DNA from: Halalkalibacter okhensis
Lineage (GTDB): Bacteria > Bacillota > Bacilli > Bacillales > Bacillaceae_D
Length of the DNA: 34,626 nt
Assembly (NCBI RefSeq): GCF_000787375.1
Contig: NZ_JRJU01000043.1
Location: 1 to 34,626 of the forward strand
Direction of reading: 5' to 3'
The number at the start of each line of letters is the position of its first letter. The stretch's first letter is position 1. The position numbers were made by a program, and so were the translations under genes. Below, piece after piece: positions 25,663 to 34,556 of the stretch. A model generated the notes under the pieces. That model was not told the DNA's origin and searched no databases. It worked only from the letters and a program-made list of their open reading frames with translations.

Positions 25663-27252
25663 TTACCTTCTCCTTTTTACAAATCGTGTCCTTACTTTAT
25701 TCAATTTAGGGATCTTGTTCCACTCATCTTCTGAAAAAATGGATAAAGCAAACAAACTGTAGACAACAACGAGTCCGCCTACTCCTGCTGATGTAAGGGC
25801 AATGAGTGTATCTGTTAAACGATTATCAATAGGAAGAATCATTAATAATCCATTTTTCCATAATGTTGTTAAAAGACCCATTACAGCTAAAACAAGTGCA
25901 ATGCGAACATACGATGACAATGACCCCAAATGTAAATGCTTTTTTTTATGTAATACTGCTAATAAGTAGATGACCATCGTCCCTATTGCCAAAACCGTCG
26001 ACCACGCTGCTCCTATTGTTCCAAACCTAGGAATGAATAAGACGTTTAATGCTACTTTTGTTGTGACACCAATCGCTATGGCTATGGCAGGTACATACGT
26101 GTAGTTATACCCTTGTAACACCGCAGAAATCATGACAAAAAGCGAACTAAGAACAATGGCAAAGCTAAGCACCCGCAATACGTCAGAGCCTGTTGTATCT
26201 GTAAAAAGCATATGATTTGTTGGTTCAATAATGATCATTAATCCTACCGTCGCTGCTCCACCAATTAGAAGTGTTAAGCGATAGGAAAGGTTTTGATACT
26301 TGTTCGCCATATGTAAATCGTTTCTTGCGACCGCTTTTGAAAGCATCGGGACGAGTGCTAACGTTAACGTTGTCGCTAATACGGTTCCTAACTGAATGAG
26401 CGGCTGACCACGGTCATAGACCCCTTTGGTTGGGAAAGCAACATCCGGCTGTATTCCACTCATTTGCAAAAGCTGGACAATCGTAAAAGCATCGACAAGT
26501 TGCATAAGCACAAACATAAGCGCACTTAAACAAATAAATAAGCTGTGCTTGAACATCCTCCAGTTTTGATTGAGGATCGATGGACCTTTCAATTTTCTCG
26601 GATGAATAAGTTCTTTCATCCATACAGCTTTTGTTAACAATAACAAAACCATAACTCCAATGAGTCCGCCAAAGAAAGACCCATACGCTGCACCAGCTCC
26701 GATTTGATAAGCATCATATCCTGATACGACAAAAATGTAAGTAATGCCTAAAATGAGAAGAACTCTAACAAGCTGTTCAACAATATGAGAAACAGCCGTT
26801 GGAATCAATTCTCCTTCACCTTGGTGAAACCCTCGTCCAACACTTAAAAATGGCAACAAAAAAACAACATAGCTCATTGCCTGAATAGGTCGAACAAGGT
26901 TGTTATCTCCCATCATTTCAGCAATAAATGGTGCAAGAAAAAACAAAAGCACCCAGCTTAGAGCGGCTAACAATACTAACCCATAAAAAAGCAAACTCGT
27001 TAACTTCCTTGCTTCGTCCTTCCTTCCAATCGCTATTAACTCTGCTCGATGCTTCGACAAAACCACCGGAAAGCCATACATGGATAGGGTTATGATAATC
27101 CCATAAAGGGGGTAAATTTGTTGATACACATAATAGCCCATATCACCCGATAAGTTTTGATAAGGGATGCGGTAAGCCGCACTTAATATTTTAGCAAGCA
27201 ATGCAGCAGCCGATAAAATGGCTACACCTTGTAATAAATCTTTATCTTTCAC
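25663..27252 (-). CDS. yabM: Polysaccharide flippase-like membrane protein (YabM/SpoVB-like, MOP superfamily)
   Basis: A 529-aa protein with about 14 membrane segments, beginning GVAILSAAALLAKILSAAYRIPYQNLSGD, a sequence typical of the SpoVB/YtgP/YabM group of the MATE-like MOP superfamily. Relatives move lipid-linked oligosaccharides across the membrane; SpoVB is needed for cortex synthesis, and YtgP (MurJ) acts in vegetative wall synthesis. The position between spoVT and mazG identifies it as YabM rather than SpoVB. Its substrate is unproven. The start is a GTG at 27252 after AAAGGTG. Confidence 0.9.
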   Translation of the reverse strand: MKDKDLLQGVAILSAAALLAKILSAAYRIPYQNLSGDMGYYVYQQIYPLYGIIITLSMYGFPVVLSKHRAELIAIGRKDEARKLTSLLFYGLVLLAALSWVLLFFLAPFIAEMMGDNNLVRPIQAMSYVVFLLPFLSVGRGFHQGEGELIPTAVSHIVEQLVRVLLILGITYIFVVSGYDAYQIGAGAAYGSFFGGLIGVMVLLLLTKAVWMKELIHPRKLKGPSILNQNWRMFKHSLFICLSALMFVLMQLVDAFTIVQLLQMSGIQPDVAFPTKGVYDRGQPLIQLGTVLATTLTLALVPMLSKAVARNDLHMANKYQNLSYRLTLLIGGAATVGLMIIIEPTNHMLFTDTTGSDVLRVLSFAIVLSSLFVMISAVLQGYNYTYVPAIAIAIGVTTKVALNVLFIPRFGTIGAAWSTVLAIGTMVIYLLAVLHKKKHLHLGSLSSYVRIALVLAVMGLLTTLWKNGLLMILPIDNRLTDTLIALTSAGVGGLVVVYSLFALSIFSEDEWNKIPKLNKVRTRFVKRRR

Positions 27253-27331
27253 ATGATTCTCACCTTTCTTCCATCATCTTACCATAACAAAGACATAAGT
27301 GGTAAATACGTACCGCTTCGGCCTATATCCT

Positions 27332-27369
27332 AAAAATAAAAAGCTCGTCCTCCAAAAGAAGACGAGCTG
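27332..27369 (-). terminator. Intrinsic terminator after spoVT
   Basis: AGCTCGTC and GACGAGCT form a perfect stem, extended by partly pairing CTTC/GGAG, followed by TTTTTATTTTTA on the minus strand. Confidence 0.92.
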
Positions 27370-27381
27370 TTAAACCTATGT

Positions 27382-27921
27382 TTATTGTTCCATTTGTCGT
27401 GCTAAAAAACTAGCTGCGGTTTCTGCAAGCTTTTGTTCGATCGTTCCAGAAAGCTCTTGTTCCTTACTAAAGATGACCACTGCACCAATCGGATCGCCAT
27501 TAGCAATAATCGGTGTAACAACATATCCTTTTAAATCATCCGTGTGGTCACCAACAAGGTTATGTTCTCCCGCTGTCGTTTCCACCTTCGTTTTTCTTTC
27601 ATCCATTACTTTTTCAACAATTTCACCAATGCCTTTGTTGGCATACTCTTTTTTAGGAGCTCCTGCAACCGCAATAAATGTATCACGATCTGCAATTAAC
27701 ACAAATTGATTTAAGCTATCATAAAGTGCTTCGGCATACTCCTTAGCAAAATCACCCAACTCAGAAATAGGCGAATATTTCTTTAAAATCACTTCGCCAT
27801 CACGATCAACGAATATCTCGAGAGGATCTCCTTCTCGGATTCGAAGTGTTCTCCTGATTTCTTTCGGGATGACAACCCGTCCTAAATCATCAATACGACG
27901 TACGATACCTGTAGCTTTCAT
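27382..27921 (-). CDS. spoVT: Stage V sporulation transcriptional regulator SpoVT
   Basis: An AbrB-type regulator that adjusts sigma-G-dependent forespore genes. The N-terminal swapped-hairpin DNA-binding domain (residues 1-50) contains ATGIVRRIDDLGRVVIPKEI and RRTLRIREGDPLEIF. A C-terminal GAF-like domain (about 55-179) ends FLARQMEQ. The open frame extends five codons upstream to a GTG at 27936, but that GTG lies in the GTGAGG ribosome site. The ATG at 27921 gives 179 aa, as in B. subtilis (178). A sigma-G-like promoter is 79 bp upstream. Confidence 0.97.
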   Translation of the reverse strand: MKATGIVRRIDDLGRVVIPKEIRRTLRIREGDPLEIFVDRDGEVILKKYSPISELGDFAKEYAEALYDSLNQFVLIADRDTFIAVAGAPKKEYANKGIGEIVEKVMDERKTKVETTAGEHNLVGDHTDDLKGYVVTPIIANGDPIGAVVIFSKEQELSGTIEQKLAETAASFLARQMEQ

Positions 27922-27999
27922 ACTGTATTGCCTCACTTTCTAATGATGTATTCACTTGATGGTAAGTGGTAAGAAAATAACCATTTCTTTTCTTAACTC

Positions 28000-28029
28000 T
28001 AGTATCTTTCGTAAAAAAAGAACTATTCA
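28000..28029 (-). promoter_or_regulatory. Candidate sigma-G promoter of spoVT
   Basis: -35 TGAATA (28024-28029), a 17-bp spacer and -10 GATACTA (28000-28006), one base from the sigma-G consensus CATACTA. B. subtilis spoVT is sigma-G dependent. Confidence 0.65.
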
Positions 28030-28104
28030 CCAATTCATGAATTTGTTTGATAGGCTAAATATTCCTTTTACCCCATCTTGTAGAAAATTGAGGCAATAAC
28101 TAGT

Positions 28105-31100
28105 TTATTTCTTCGCGTCTTGAAGCCCTTGAAGTAATTTTTCAATAAAGAGCAACACTTGTTCATCACTTAAAGATTTTGTTTTGATCACAAATTTTAT
28201 TTTTTCTCCTGCTGTGCCTAAAACAATTTCTCTTCCTAATTGATGAGCGACTTCAAATAGTTTGGCTCCGTCCAATCTCTTAGATGTCTCTTCAGATAGA
28301 ATCATTTCAATCTGGTCTTTTGTTTCCGTAATTTGTTCAACCTTTTCCTCATTAGCGATTAACTTAATATGTGTTAGACGAAGAAGGTAGTCAACTTGTG
28401 TCGGGTATTCACCAAAGCGATCGAACATCTCGTCTTTTAAGTCCGTTAAATCCCTTGCTGACTCTGCTCCTTTAAACCTCTTGTACATTTCAATTTTTTG
28501 TTTGGCATCTTGGATATAAGTCTCTGGGATATAGGCATCGATCTTGACATCAAGCTCGACTTGGAAAGGAGGCTCCTTCGGCTTATCCCCTTTTCTCTCT
28601 TCAATGGCATCCTTAAGCATTTGCGAATATAAGTCAAAACCGACTGATTCGATAAATCCATGCTGCTGAGCTCCTAAAAGATTCCCTGCACCACGAATGG
28701 TTAAATCACGCATCGCAATTTTAAAACCAGAACCGAGCTCTGTAAACTCCTTGATGGCTTGCAATCGTTTTTCCGCGACTTCCGTTAGTACTTTATCGCG
28801 TTGATACGTAAAGTATGCATACGCAACTCGATTTGAACGACCCACTCGTCCTCGAATTTGATAAAGTTGAGATAATCCCATTTTATCGGCATCGTAAATA
28901 ATCAACGTATTAACATTTGGAATGTCAACACCGGTCTCAATGATCGTTGTTGTCACCAATACATCACTATTTCCTTCTAAGAAATTAAGCATAATATTTT
29001 CTAATTCACGCTCATTCATTTGTCCATGAGCAAAACTAATTCGCGCATCTGGAACAAGCATTCCTAATTGTTCTGACATCCGTTCAATATCCTCGACGCG
29101 ATTATAAAGAAAATACACTTGCCCGCCACGGCTCATTTCGCGTTCAATCGCTTCACGAATCAATGCTGCATTGTACTCAACAACATAGGTTTGAACAGGG
29201 AAGCGGTTTTCAGGCGGTGTTTCAATGACAGATAGATCACGCACGCCAAGCATTGACATATGCAACGTCCTCGGGATCGGAGTTGCTGTCAATGTAAGAA
29301 CATCGATATTCGCTTTTAATTGTTTTATTTTCTCTTTATGAGTAACTCCAAAGCGTTGCTCTTCATCGACAATCAGTAAGCCTAAGTCTTTAAATACAAC
29401 ATCTTTTGACAGGAGGCGGTGGGTCCCAACAATTAAATCAACGGAGCCGGCTTTTACTCCTTTTAACGTTTCTGTTTGTTCTTTTTTCGAACGGAAACGA
29501 CTTAAAACGCCAATATTAATTGGAAATTCTGAGAACCTTTCTTTAATCGTTTCATAATGCTGTTGAGCCAAGATCGTTGTTGGTACAAGAATCGCCACTT
29601 GTTTTCCATCCATAATCGCTTTAAAAGCTGCACGAATGGCAACTTCTGTCTTACCATAACCAACATCTCCACATAAAAGACGATCCATTGGCCGCGTTTT
29701 TTCCATATCTTCTTTGATTTCTGAAATAGCACGAAGTTGATCTTCCGTTTCTTGGTATTGGAATGAAGATTCAAATTCTGTTTGCTCATTGTTATCTTCT
29801 GAAAAGGCAAAGCCAACACTTGCTTCACGTTCGGCATAGAGCTTAATCAAGTCATCAGCAATATCTTCGACCGATGATTGAACTTTTTTCTTGACTTTCT
29901 TCCAATCGTTTCCACCAAGAGCATAGATCTTTGGATCCTTTTCTTCTGATCCTACGTATTTTTGAACTTGATCAATTTGCTCCACAGGTACGTAGAGCTT
30001 GTCATTTCCTGCATAGCGTAAGTGAAGATAGTCTTTATGCAACCCATTAATTTCAAGTGTTTCAACGCCAAGGTATTTTCCAATCCCATGGTTGGTATGA
30101 ACAATTAAATCACCAACTTTTAGCTCCGAGTAGCTTTTAATCCTCTCGGCATTAGAGATGGCTTGTTTGCGTTGGGGTCGCTTTGTTTGTTTCTTCGCAA
30201 ATACTTCTTCCTCTGTAATGACAACTAGCTTACTTGATGGAAGTTCAAATCCTGATTGTAAGCTACCAACAACAATTTGAACTCGACCACCGACAAGCTC
30301 CGTAGCTTGTTCAATAATCCTTGTATCAATACCCTCATCTTCTAAATTAAGTGATAGCCTATTAGCACGTTCCTTGGAGGCAGCAAGAAACACCACAGCT
30401 TGATTGCTTTTCACCCATCTACCTACCTCAGACACTAAAAGCTCCATTTGCCCGTGAAATTGTTGCATGGACTTACACGAAATAGTCATTACATTTTCTG
30501 GGTTTGTTGCTGCAACATGCTTAAGAAAAAGAGACAAATAGACAATCGAAAAAGGCGATTGTTTGAGCACTTCAAAAACCGGAACAGACATCGAGACATC
30601 GTGAACAATTTCTCCTTGTTCAAGCAATGCCGTGTTCCATTCCGCTTCTTCTTTCTCTAAATTGTCGAATATTTCTCTTACCCTAGAAACCTCGTCCATC
30701 ACAATCACTGCGTTTTCTGGGACATATGAAAGGAGCGAATGCTGACCTTCATAATAAAGAGACATATACTTATACATACCTTGAAAGGTTGACCCTTGTC
30801 TTAACTGACCAATTTCATAGGAGATATGCTGTGATAATTTTTCTTTCGTTTCTTTTGCCTTCACTTTTTTCAAAGTCGTTGTCAGACCTTCTGATAAACG
30901 CTCAGCTGCCTGCTGATAATGTTCTTTATATAAAAGAACTTCTTGAGCAGGTCCGATAATGACACTCTTTCTTTCTTCTTTTGAACGCTGATTATCCACT
31001 TCAAATGTCCGAATTGAGTCAACCTCTGTATCAAATAACTCAATTCGAATAGGATCGGACTCCGTTAATGGATACAAATCAATAATGCCCCCACGCACAC

Positions 31101-31626
31101 TTACTTCTCCTGGAGCTGCAACCATATCTACTCGTTGAAAGCCCATCATCACAAGCTTTTCAAGCAGTGTAGAAATATCTCCTATGTCTGTTCCCACTTT
31201 TATTTCAATTTGACAGTCTCTCCATACCCTTGCAGGTGGTAGCTGACGTCTTACTCCTGCTAATGGAGCAATAATGATTCCTTGAAATGATTGTGTGAGC
31301 TTGTTTAAGACATCAATTCTTTGTGCCTTCATTTCTGGACTTGCTATCGCAATTTCTGCAGAAATCAACTCATTCACTGGATATAAAAGAACGTCTTCTT
31401 CTGATAAAAGTCCAACTAAATCCTCATAAAGTTTCTGTGCTTGAAACAAATTATGAGTAACAACGATCATTGGTCTTTTTGATTCTAAATAGATCGAGGA
31501 CATAAACAGGGTTCTTGCAGACCCCGTCAATCCTGAAATAAGTTGTTCTTTCATATTTGCTTCTAAACTATCTGAAACCGCTTTTATCTCATCGTTAGTA
31601 CGTAAATATTGTTGCAATCCTGACAT
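28105..31626 (-). CDS. mfd: Transcription-repair coupling factor
   Basis: Removes RNA polymerase stalled at DNA lesions and recruits UvrA. The 1173-aa protein matches the family length. A UvrB-homology N-terminus spans about 1-350, the RNA-polymerase-interacting domain about 498-565 (GDLIVHTNHGIGKYLGVE) and the DNA translocase about 620-985. Walker A is GDVGYGKT (653-660), and the DEEQ box is at 754-757. The TRG region and the C-terminal UvrA-binding domain follow. The ATG follows GGGGGAAC. It lies between fin and spoVT as in B. subtilis. Confidence 0.98.
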   Translation of the reverse strand: MSGLQQYLRTNDEIKAVSDSLEANMKEQLISGLTGSARTLFMSSIYLESKRPMIVVTHNLFQAQKLYEDLVGLLSEEDVLLYPVNELISAEIAIASPEMKAQRIDVLNKLTQSFQGIIIAPLAGVRRQLPPARVWRDCQIEIKVGTDIGDISTLLEKLVMMGFQRVDMVAAPGEVSVRGGIIDLYPLTESDPIRIELFDTEVDSIRTFEVDNQRSKEERKSVIIGPAQEVLLYKEHYQQAAERLSEGLTTTLKKVKAKETKEKLSQHISYEIGQLRQGSTFQGMYKYMSLYYEGQHSLLSYVPENAVIVMDEVSRVREIFDNLEKEEAEWNTALLEQGEIVHDVSMSVPVFEVLKQSPFSIVYLSLFLKHVAATNPENVMTISCKSMQQFHGQMELLVSEVGRWVKSNQAVVFLAASKERANRLSLNLEDEGIDTRIIEQATELVGGRVQIVVGSLQSGFELPSSKLVVITEEEVFAKKQTKRPQRKQAISNAERIKSYSELKVGDLIVHTNHGIGKYLGVETLEINGLHKDYLHLRYAGNDKLYVPVEQIDQVQKYVGSEEKDPKIYALGGNDWKKVKKKVQSSVEDIADDLIKLYAEREASVGFAFSEDNNEQTEFESSFQYQETEDQLRAISEIKEDMEKTRPMDRLLCGDVGYGKTEVAIRAAFKAIMDGKQVAILVPTTILAQQHYETIKERFSEFPINIGVLSRFRSKKEQTETLKGVKAGSVDLIVGTHRLLSKDVVFKDLGLLIVDEEQRFGVTHKEKIKQLKANIDVLTLTATPIPRTLHMSMLGVRDLSVIETPPENRFPVQTYVVEYNAALIREAIEREMSRGGQVYFLYNRVEDIERMSEQLGMLVPDARISFAHGQMNERELENIMLNFLEGNSDVLVTTTIIETGVDIPNVNTLIIYDADKMGLSQLYQIRGRVGRSNRVAYAYFTYQRDKVLTEVAEKRLQAIKEFTELGSGFKIAMRDLTIRGAGNLLGAQQHGFIESVGFDLYSQMLKDAIEERKGDKPKEPPFQVELDVKIDAYIPETYIQDAKQKIEMYKRFKGAESARDLTDLKDEMFDRFGEYPTQVDYLLRLTHIKLIANEEKVEQITETKDQIEMILSEETSKRLDGAKLFEVAHQLGREIVLGTAGEKIKFVIKTKSLSDEQVLLFIEKLLQGLQDAKK

Positions 31627-31755
31627 GATGTTCCCCCTGTTATTTCTTCACCTTCAGTGCTCATCTTCATATCTATGTTTTATTCCTCTTGCCTACTATA
31701 TTCTTACTCTCTTTTCTCTATTCTTTCTTAATGACTAGAATCCTGCATGACATAA

Positions 31756-31786
31756 CAGAAAAACGCTTTGGCTAATAACCAAAGCT
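31756..31786 (-). terminator. Intrinsic terminator after fin
   Basis: GCTTTGG and CCAAAGC pair around a short TTATTAG loop, followed by GTTTTTCTG on the minus strand. It insulates mfd from fin. Confidence 0.85.
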
Positions 31787-31801
31787 TTGTTAATCCTTAA
31801 A

Positions 31802-32029
31802 TTATTGTATAAGATGATCTAGTTCATATAGGTCAGGGTTTCTCGTTAGCGCTTCGTGACAATCTTCGCAGATCGCATGAACATGCATATCTCCATTTGA
31901 ATGATATGTTACCATGTCTGTTCGCTCAGCGTTTGTTAAATGCTGAAACCCCAATGACTCAGACTGCATTTGCTGGTCGATTGCGCCAAGCTTCGTCTTA
32001 CAATGACGGCAATGATAATGGATAGTCAA
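31802..32029 (-). CDS. fin: Anti-sigma-F factor Fin
   Basis: A small forespore protein that inhibits sigma-F RNA polymerase to allow the switch to sigma-G. The 75-aa zinc-ribbon protein has Cys7-X2-Cys10 (CRHC) and a second CEDC pair, plus the conserved LGFQHLTNAERTDM. It closely resembles B. subtilis Fin (YabK, 76 aa). The start is a TTG at 32029, eight bases after AAAGGAGG. A sigma-F-like promoter lies in the gap to pth, giving the expected negative feedback loop. Confidence 0.95.
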   Translation of the reverse strand: MTIHYHCRHCKTKLGAIDQQMQSESLGFQHLTNAERTDMVTYHSNGDMHVHAICEDCHEALTRNPDLYELDHLIQ

Positions 32030-32065
32030 GGCAAAAGCCTCCTTTTGCTATATTAAGTACCCATT

Positions 32066-32094
32066 ATTATTAACAGCAAAAAGTCTCTATATAC
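32066..32094 (-). promoter_or_regulatory. Candidate sigma-F promoter of fin
   Basis: GTATA (32090-32094), a 15-bp spacer and GTTAATAAT (32066-32074) match the sigma-F pattern except for one base in the -10. It starts just after the pth stop codon. B. subtilis fin is sigma-F (and sigma-G) controlled. Confidence 0.6.
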
Positions 32095-32098
32095 GATT

Positions 32099-32656
32099 TT
32101 AATTAAATTCGTTCATAACTTCAAGGAAAGACTTTGTCGCCCATGCTTCGACAGCTTTTGAAGATTGAATAATCGCTTGTTCAACATCCTCACGTTCCTC
32201 CGGGCGATATGTGCCGAGAACATAACTTACAATAGACTCTCCATTTTGCGGACGATCTACCCCAACTCGAATTCGCTTAAATTCCGGTGTACCTAAATGC
32301 TGAATTAATGACTTAATCCCATTATGCCCACCTGCACTACCTTTTTGACGCAGCCTGATTTTCCCTACAGGTAAATCCATATCATCATAGATGATTAGAA
32401 CGTCTTCTACATCAATATTAAAATAATCCATTAATGGACGAACGCTTTCTCCTGATAAGTTCATATATGTAAGTGGTTTAAGAAGAATGACTTTCTCTCC
32501 ATTTACGTTCCCTTTTCCATACATACCTTTAAATTTTGATTGATCTAATTCAATACCTAATTGCCTAGCGCAATAGTCAATACAATCAAATCCGACATTA
32601 TGGCGGGTTCCGGCATATTTTGATCCAGGATTCCCTAATCCAACAACTAATTTCAC
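32099..32656 (-). CDS. pth: Peptidyl-tRNA hydrolase
   Basis: Releases peptides from peptidyl-tRNA dropped by ribosomes; in B. subtilis the gene is also known as spoVC. The 185-aa protein has the catalytic His19 in GTRHNVGFD, the conserved [14 protein letters not shown] and [11 protein letters not shown]. It lies between the L25 gene and fin. A strong terminator after the L25 gene suggests a separate promoter, which I could not define. Confidence 0.97.
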   Translation of the reverse strand: MKLVVGLGNPGSKYAGTRHNVGFDCIDYCARQLGIELDQSKFKGMYGKGNVNGEKVILLKPLTYMNLSGESVRPLMDYFNIDVEDVLIIYDDMDLPVGKIRLRQKGSAGGHNGIKSLIQHLGTPEFKRIRVGVDRPQNGESIVSYVLGTYRPEEREDVEQAIIQSSKAVEAWATKSFLEVMNEFN

Positions 32657-32719
32657 GAGAACATCCCCTTGAACTTTTTTCTACGTTTATGATTCTACAG
32701 TTGAATCATAAATCCTCTA

Positions 32720-32766
32720 TAAAAAGGTGTCCCAAAAGGCATACCATACCTTTTGAGACACCTTTG
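32720..32766 (-). terminator. Strong intrinsic terminator after the L25 gene
   Basis: Long arms AAAGGTGTCTCAAAAGG and CCTTTTGGGACACCTTT (one G-U pair) surround a 9-nt loop, followed by a T run on the minus strand. The A run on the other side makes bidirectional action possible. Confidence 0.92.
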
Positions 32767-32769
32767 TCC

Positions 32770-33402
32770 TTACTCTTCCTCAGACTTACCTTCTTCAGCT
32801 TCCTCTGCCTCTTCGGCCTGCTCATCTGGAGCTTGGCCATTTTCTTGTTCAGCAGCTTGAGGCTGTACCGTCACAATCGTTTCTTCATCTTCACTCGTTA
32901 TATCTACGGAAACTTGCGAACGAATGTCTGCTACCTGAATGGAGTCTCCAATAGTTAAATTGGACACGTCTACTGTAATCTCTTCTGGAATATCAGCCGG
33001 TAAACATCTCACAGCTATTTCATACAATAAATGAGAAACCATTCCGCCCTCTTTTTCTCCAGGAGCTTCACCAGTTAACCGTACTGGAACATTCGCATCA
33101 ATTTCCGAAGTCATGTCTACTTCAAAGAAGTCAATATGTGTGTATTCGTTTTTTAGAGGATCAATTTGAATATCATGAATCATAACTTGATGTTTCTTTT
33201 TTCCTGATACATCTAGCGAGAACAATCCATTTTTCCCTACTTCTCTAACTGTTTTGAGTAGATCAACACTCATGACAGCAACTGGTTGACTTTCAATTTT
33301 GTTACCGTACAAGATAGCAGGGACATACCCTTCTTTGCGAATCTTTCTCGTAGCTGACCCCCTAAGGTCATCTCTTGGATTTGCCTGTAAAACAGTTGCC
33401 AT
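32770..33402 (-). CDS. ctc: Ribosomal protein L25 / general stress protein Ctc
   Basis: Binds 5S rRNA in the 50S subunit. The protein has an N-terminal L25 domain (about 1-92; RKIRKEGYVPAILYGNKIES) and the TL5-type C-terminal beta domain (about 100-185), with an acidic tail rich in Glu. The open frame begins at a GTG at 33411 that is part of GAGGTG; the ATG at 33402 is the better start and gives 210 aa. A sigma-B-type promoter upstream fits Ctc, which is stress-induced in B. subtilis. Confidence 0.95.
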   Translation of the reverse strand: MATVLQANPRDDLRGSATRKIRKEGYVPAILYGNKIESQPVAVMSVDLLKTVREVGKNGLFSLDVSGKKKHQVMIHDIQIDPLKNEYTHIDFFEVDMTSEIDANVPVRLTGEAPGEKEGGMVSHLLYEIAVRCLPADIPEEITVDVSNLTIGDSIQVADIRSQVSVDITSEDEETIVTVQPQAAEQENGQAPDEQAEEAEEAEEGKSEEE

Positions 33403-33443
33403 AGTAATCACCTCAAATTAGATTTAAATCCTCTATATCATAT

Positions 33444-33469
33444 GTTCCCTTAATAAGAGTATTTAAACC
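33444..33469 (-). promoter_or_regulatory. Candidate sigma-B promoter of ctc
   Basis: GGTTTAA (33463-33469), a 13-bp spacer and GGGAAC (33444-33449; consensus GGGTAT). The -35 is a full match and the -10 matches four of six. The B. subtilis ctc promoter is a classic sigma-B promoter with the same -35. Confidence 0.6.
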
Positions 33470-33494
33470 TTTTTTTAGCAATTTCCCATATGGC

Positions 33495-34445
33495 TTAATC
33501 GAATAATGTACTTACAGACGCATGTTCATGTACACGGATAATCGCTTCACCCATTAAGGCTGCAACAGAAAGCTCGGTTACTTTCTCGCTCTTCTTTTCG
33601 TCTTCTAATACAATTGAGTTCGTTACAACCAACTCTTTTATTTTTGAATTATTAATACGTTCCATTGCTGGACCAGACAGAACTGGATGCGTACAGCACG
33701 CATATACTTCTTTTGCACCGTGCTCAACTAATGCATTCGCCGCAAGCGTAATTGTACCAGCTGTATCAATAATGTCATCAATAATAATCGCTGTTTTTCC
33801 TTCAATGTTACCAACAATGTTCATAACTTCTGAAACATTTGGCTTCGGTCTACGCTTATCAATGATTGCAATAGGAGCTTTTAAGCGATCTGCCATTTTA
33901 CGTGCACGTACGACCCCACCATGGTCCGGAGAAACAATAACAATATCATCAAGTTGTTTTTCAGCAAAATAATCAGCTAAAATCGGTACACCCATTAACT
34001 GGTCTACAGGGATATCGAAAAACCCTTGAATTTGCGTTGCATGTAGATCAAGCGTAAGAACTCTTGTCGCTCCAGCAGTAGTTATGAGGTTTGCCACAAG
34101 CTTAGCAGTAATTGGCTCACGAGCACGCGCTTTACGATCTTGACGAGCGTAACCATAGTAAGGCAAAACAACATTAATCGTTCTTGCTGACGCTCTCTTT
34201 AAGGCATCAATCATAATTAATAATTCCATGATATGTTCGTTAGCCGGAGCAGAAGTTGATTGAATCAGATAAACATCACAGCCACGAATGCTTTCTTCAA
34301 TGTTAATCTGCACTTCTCCATCGCTAAAACGAGTAACCGAACTCTTCCCCATTGGTACACCAATGTGCTCAGTAATTTCATGTGCAAGACCTTTGTTTGA
34401 ATTCAACGTAAAAACTTTTAAGCTAGGATCGCTATATTTTGCCAC
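33495..34445 (-). CDS. prs: Ribose-phosphate pyrophosphokinase (PRPP synthase)
   Basis: Makes PRPP from ribose 5-phosphate and ATP for nucleotide, histidine and tryptophan synthesis. The 316-aa class I enzyme has the ATP-site [10 protein letters not shown] (96-105), catalytic-flap KRRPK (197-201) and PRPP loop [11 protein letters not shown] (221-231). The start is a GTG at 34445 after GGAGGG. It lies downstream of glmU as in B. subtilis. Its product is used by hpt in the same window. Confidence 0.98.
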   Translation of the reverse strand: MAKYSDPSLKVFTLNSNKGLAHEITEHIGVPMGKSSVTRFSDGEVQINIEESIRGCDVYLIQSTSAPANEHIMELLIMIDALKRASARTINVVLPYYGYARQDRKARAREPITAKLVANLITTAGATRVLTLDLHATQIQGFFDIPVDQLMGVPILADYFAEKQLDDIVIVSPDHGGVVRARKMADRLKAPIAIIDKRRPKPNVSEVMNIVGNIEGKTAIIIDDIIDTAGTITLAANALVEHGAKEVYACCTHPVLSGPAMERINNSKIKELVVTNSIVLEDEKKSEKVTELSVAALMGEAIIRVHEHASVSTLFD

Positions 34446-34481
34446 TATTTTTTCCCTCCGGTATTCTAATTAACCATTTAT

Positions 34482-34510
34482 TTTATATTAGATCAAAATT
34501 GAAGATGCAA
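34482..34510 (-). promoter_or_regulatory. Candidate sigma-A promoter of prs
   Basis: -35-like TTGCAT (34505-34510), a 17-bp spacer and -10 TATAAA (34482-34487), about 37 bp before the prs start codon. Confidence 0.5.
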
Positions 34511-34514
34511 CTCA

Positions 34515-34541
34515 CTAATTTAATGTTTGAATTTAAATTAG
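34515..34541. repeat. AT-rich inverted repeat between glmU and prs
   Basis: CTAATTTAA and TTAAATTAG form a perfect 9-bp stem with a 9-nt loop just upstream of the prs -35. No T run follows on the minus strand, so it is either a weak terminator or an operator-like palindrome. Confidence 0.5.
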
Positions 34542-34556
34542 AGGATCTCTCCCCTG

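Noticed and set aside
31627-31755. Promoter for mfd
   Set aside because: The gap between the fin terminator and mfd is AT-rich, but no -35/-10 pair with acceptable spacing stands out.
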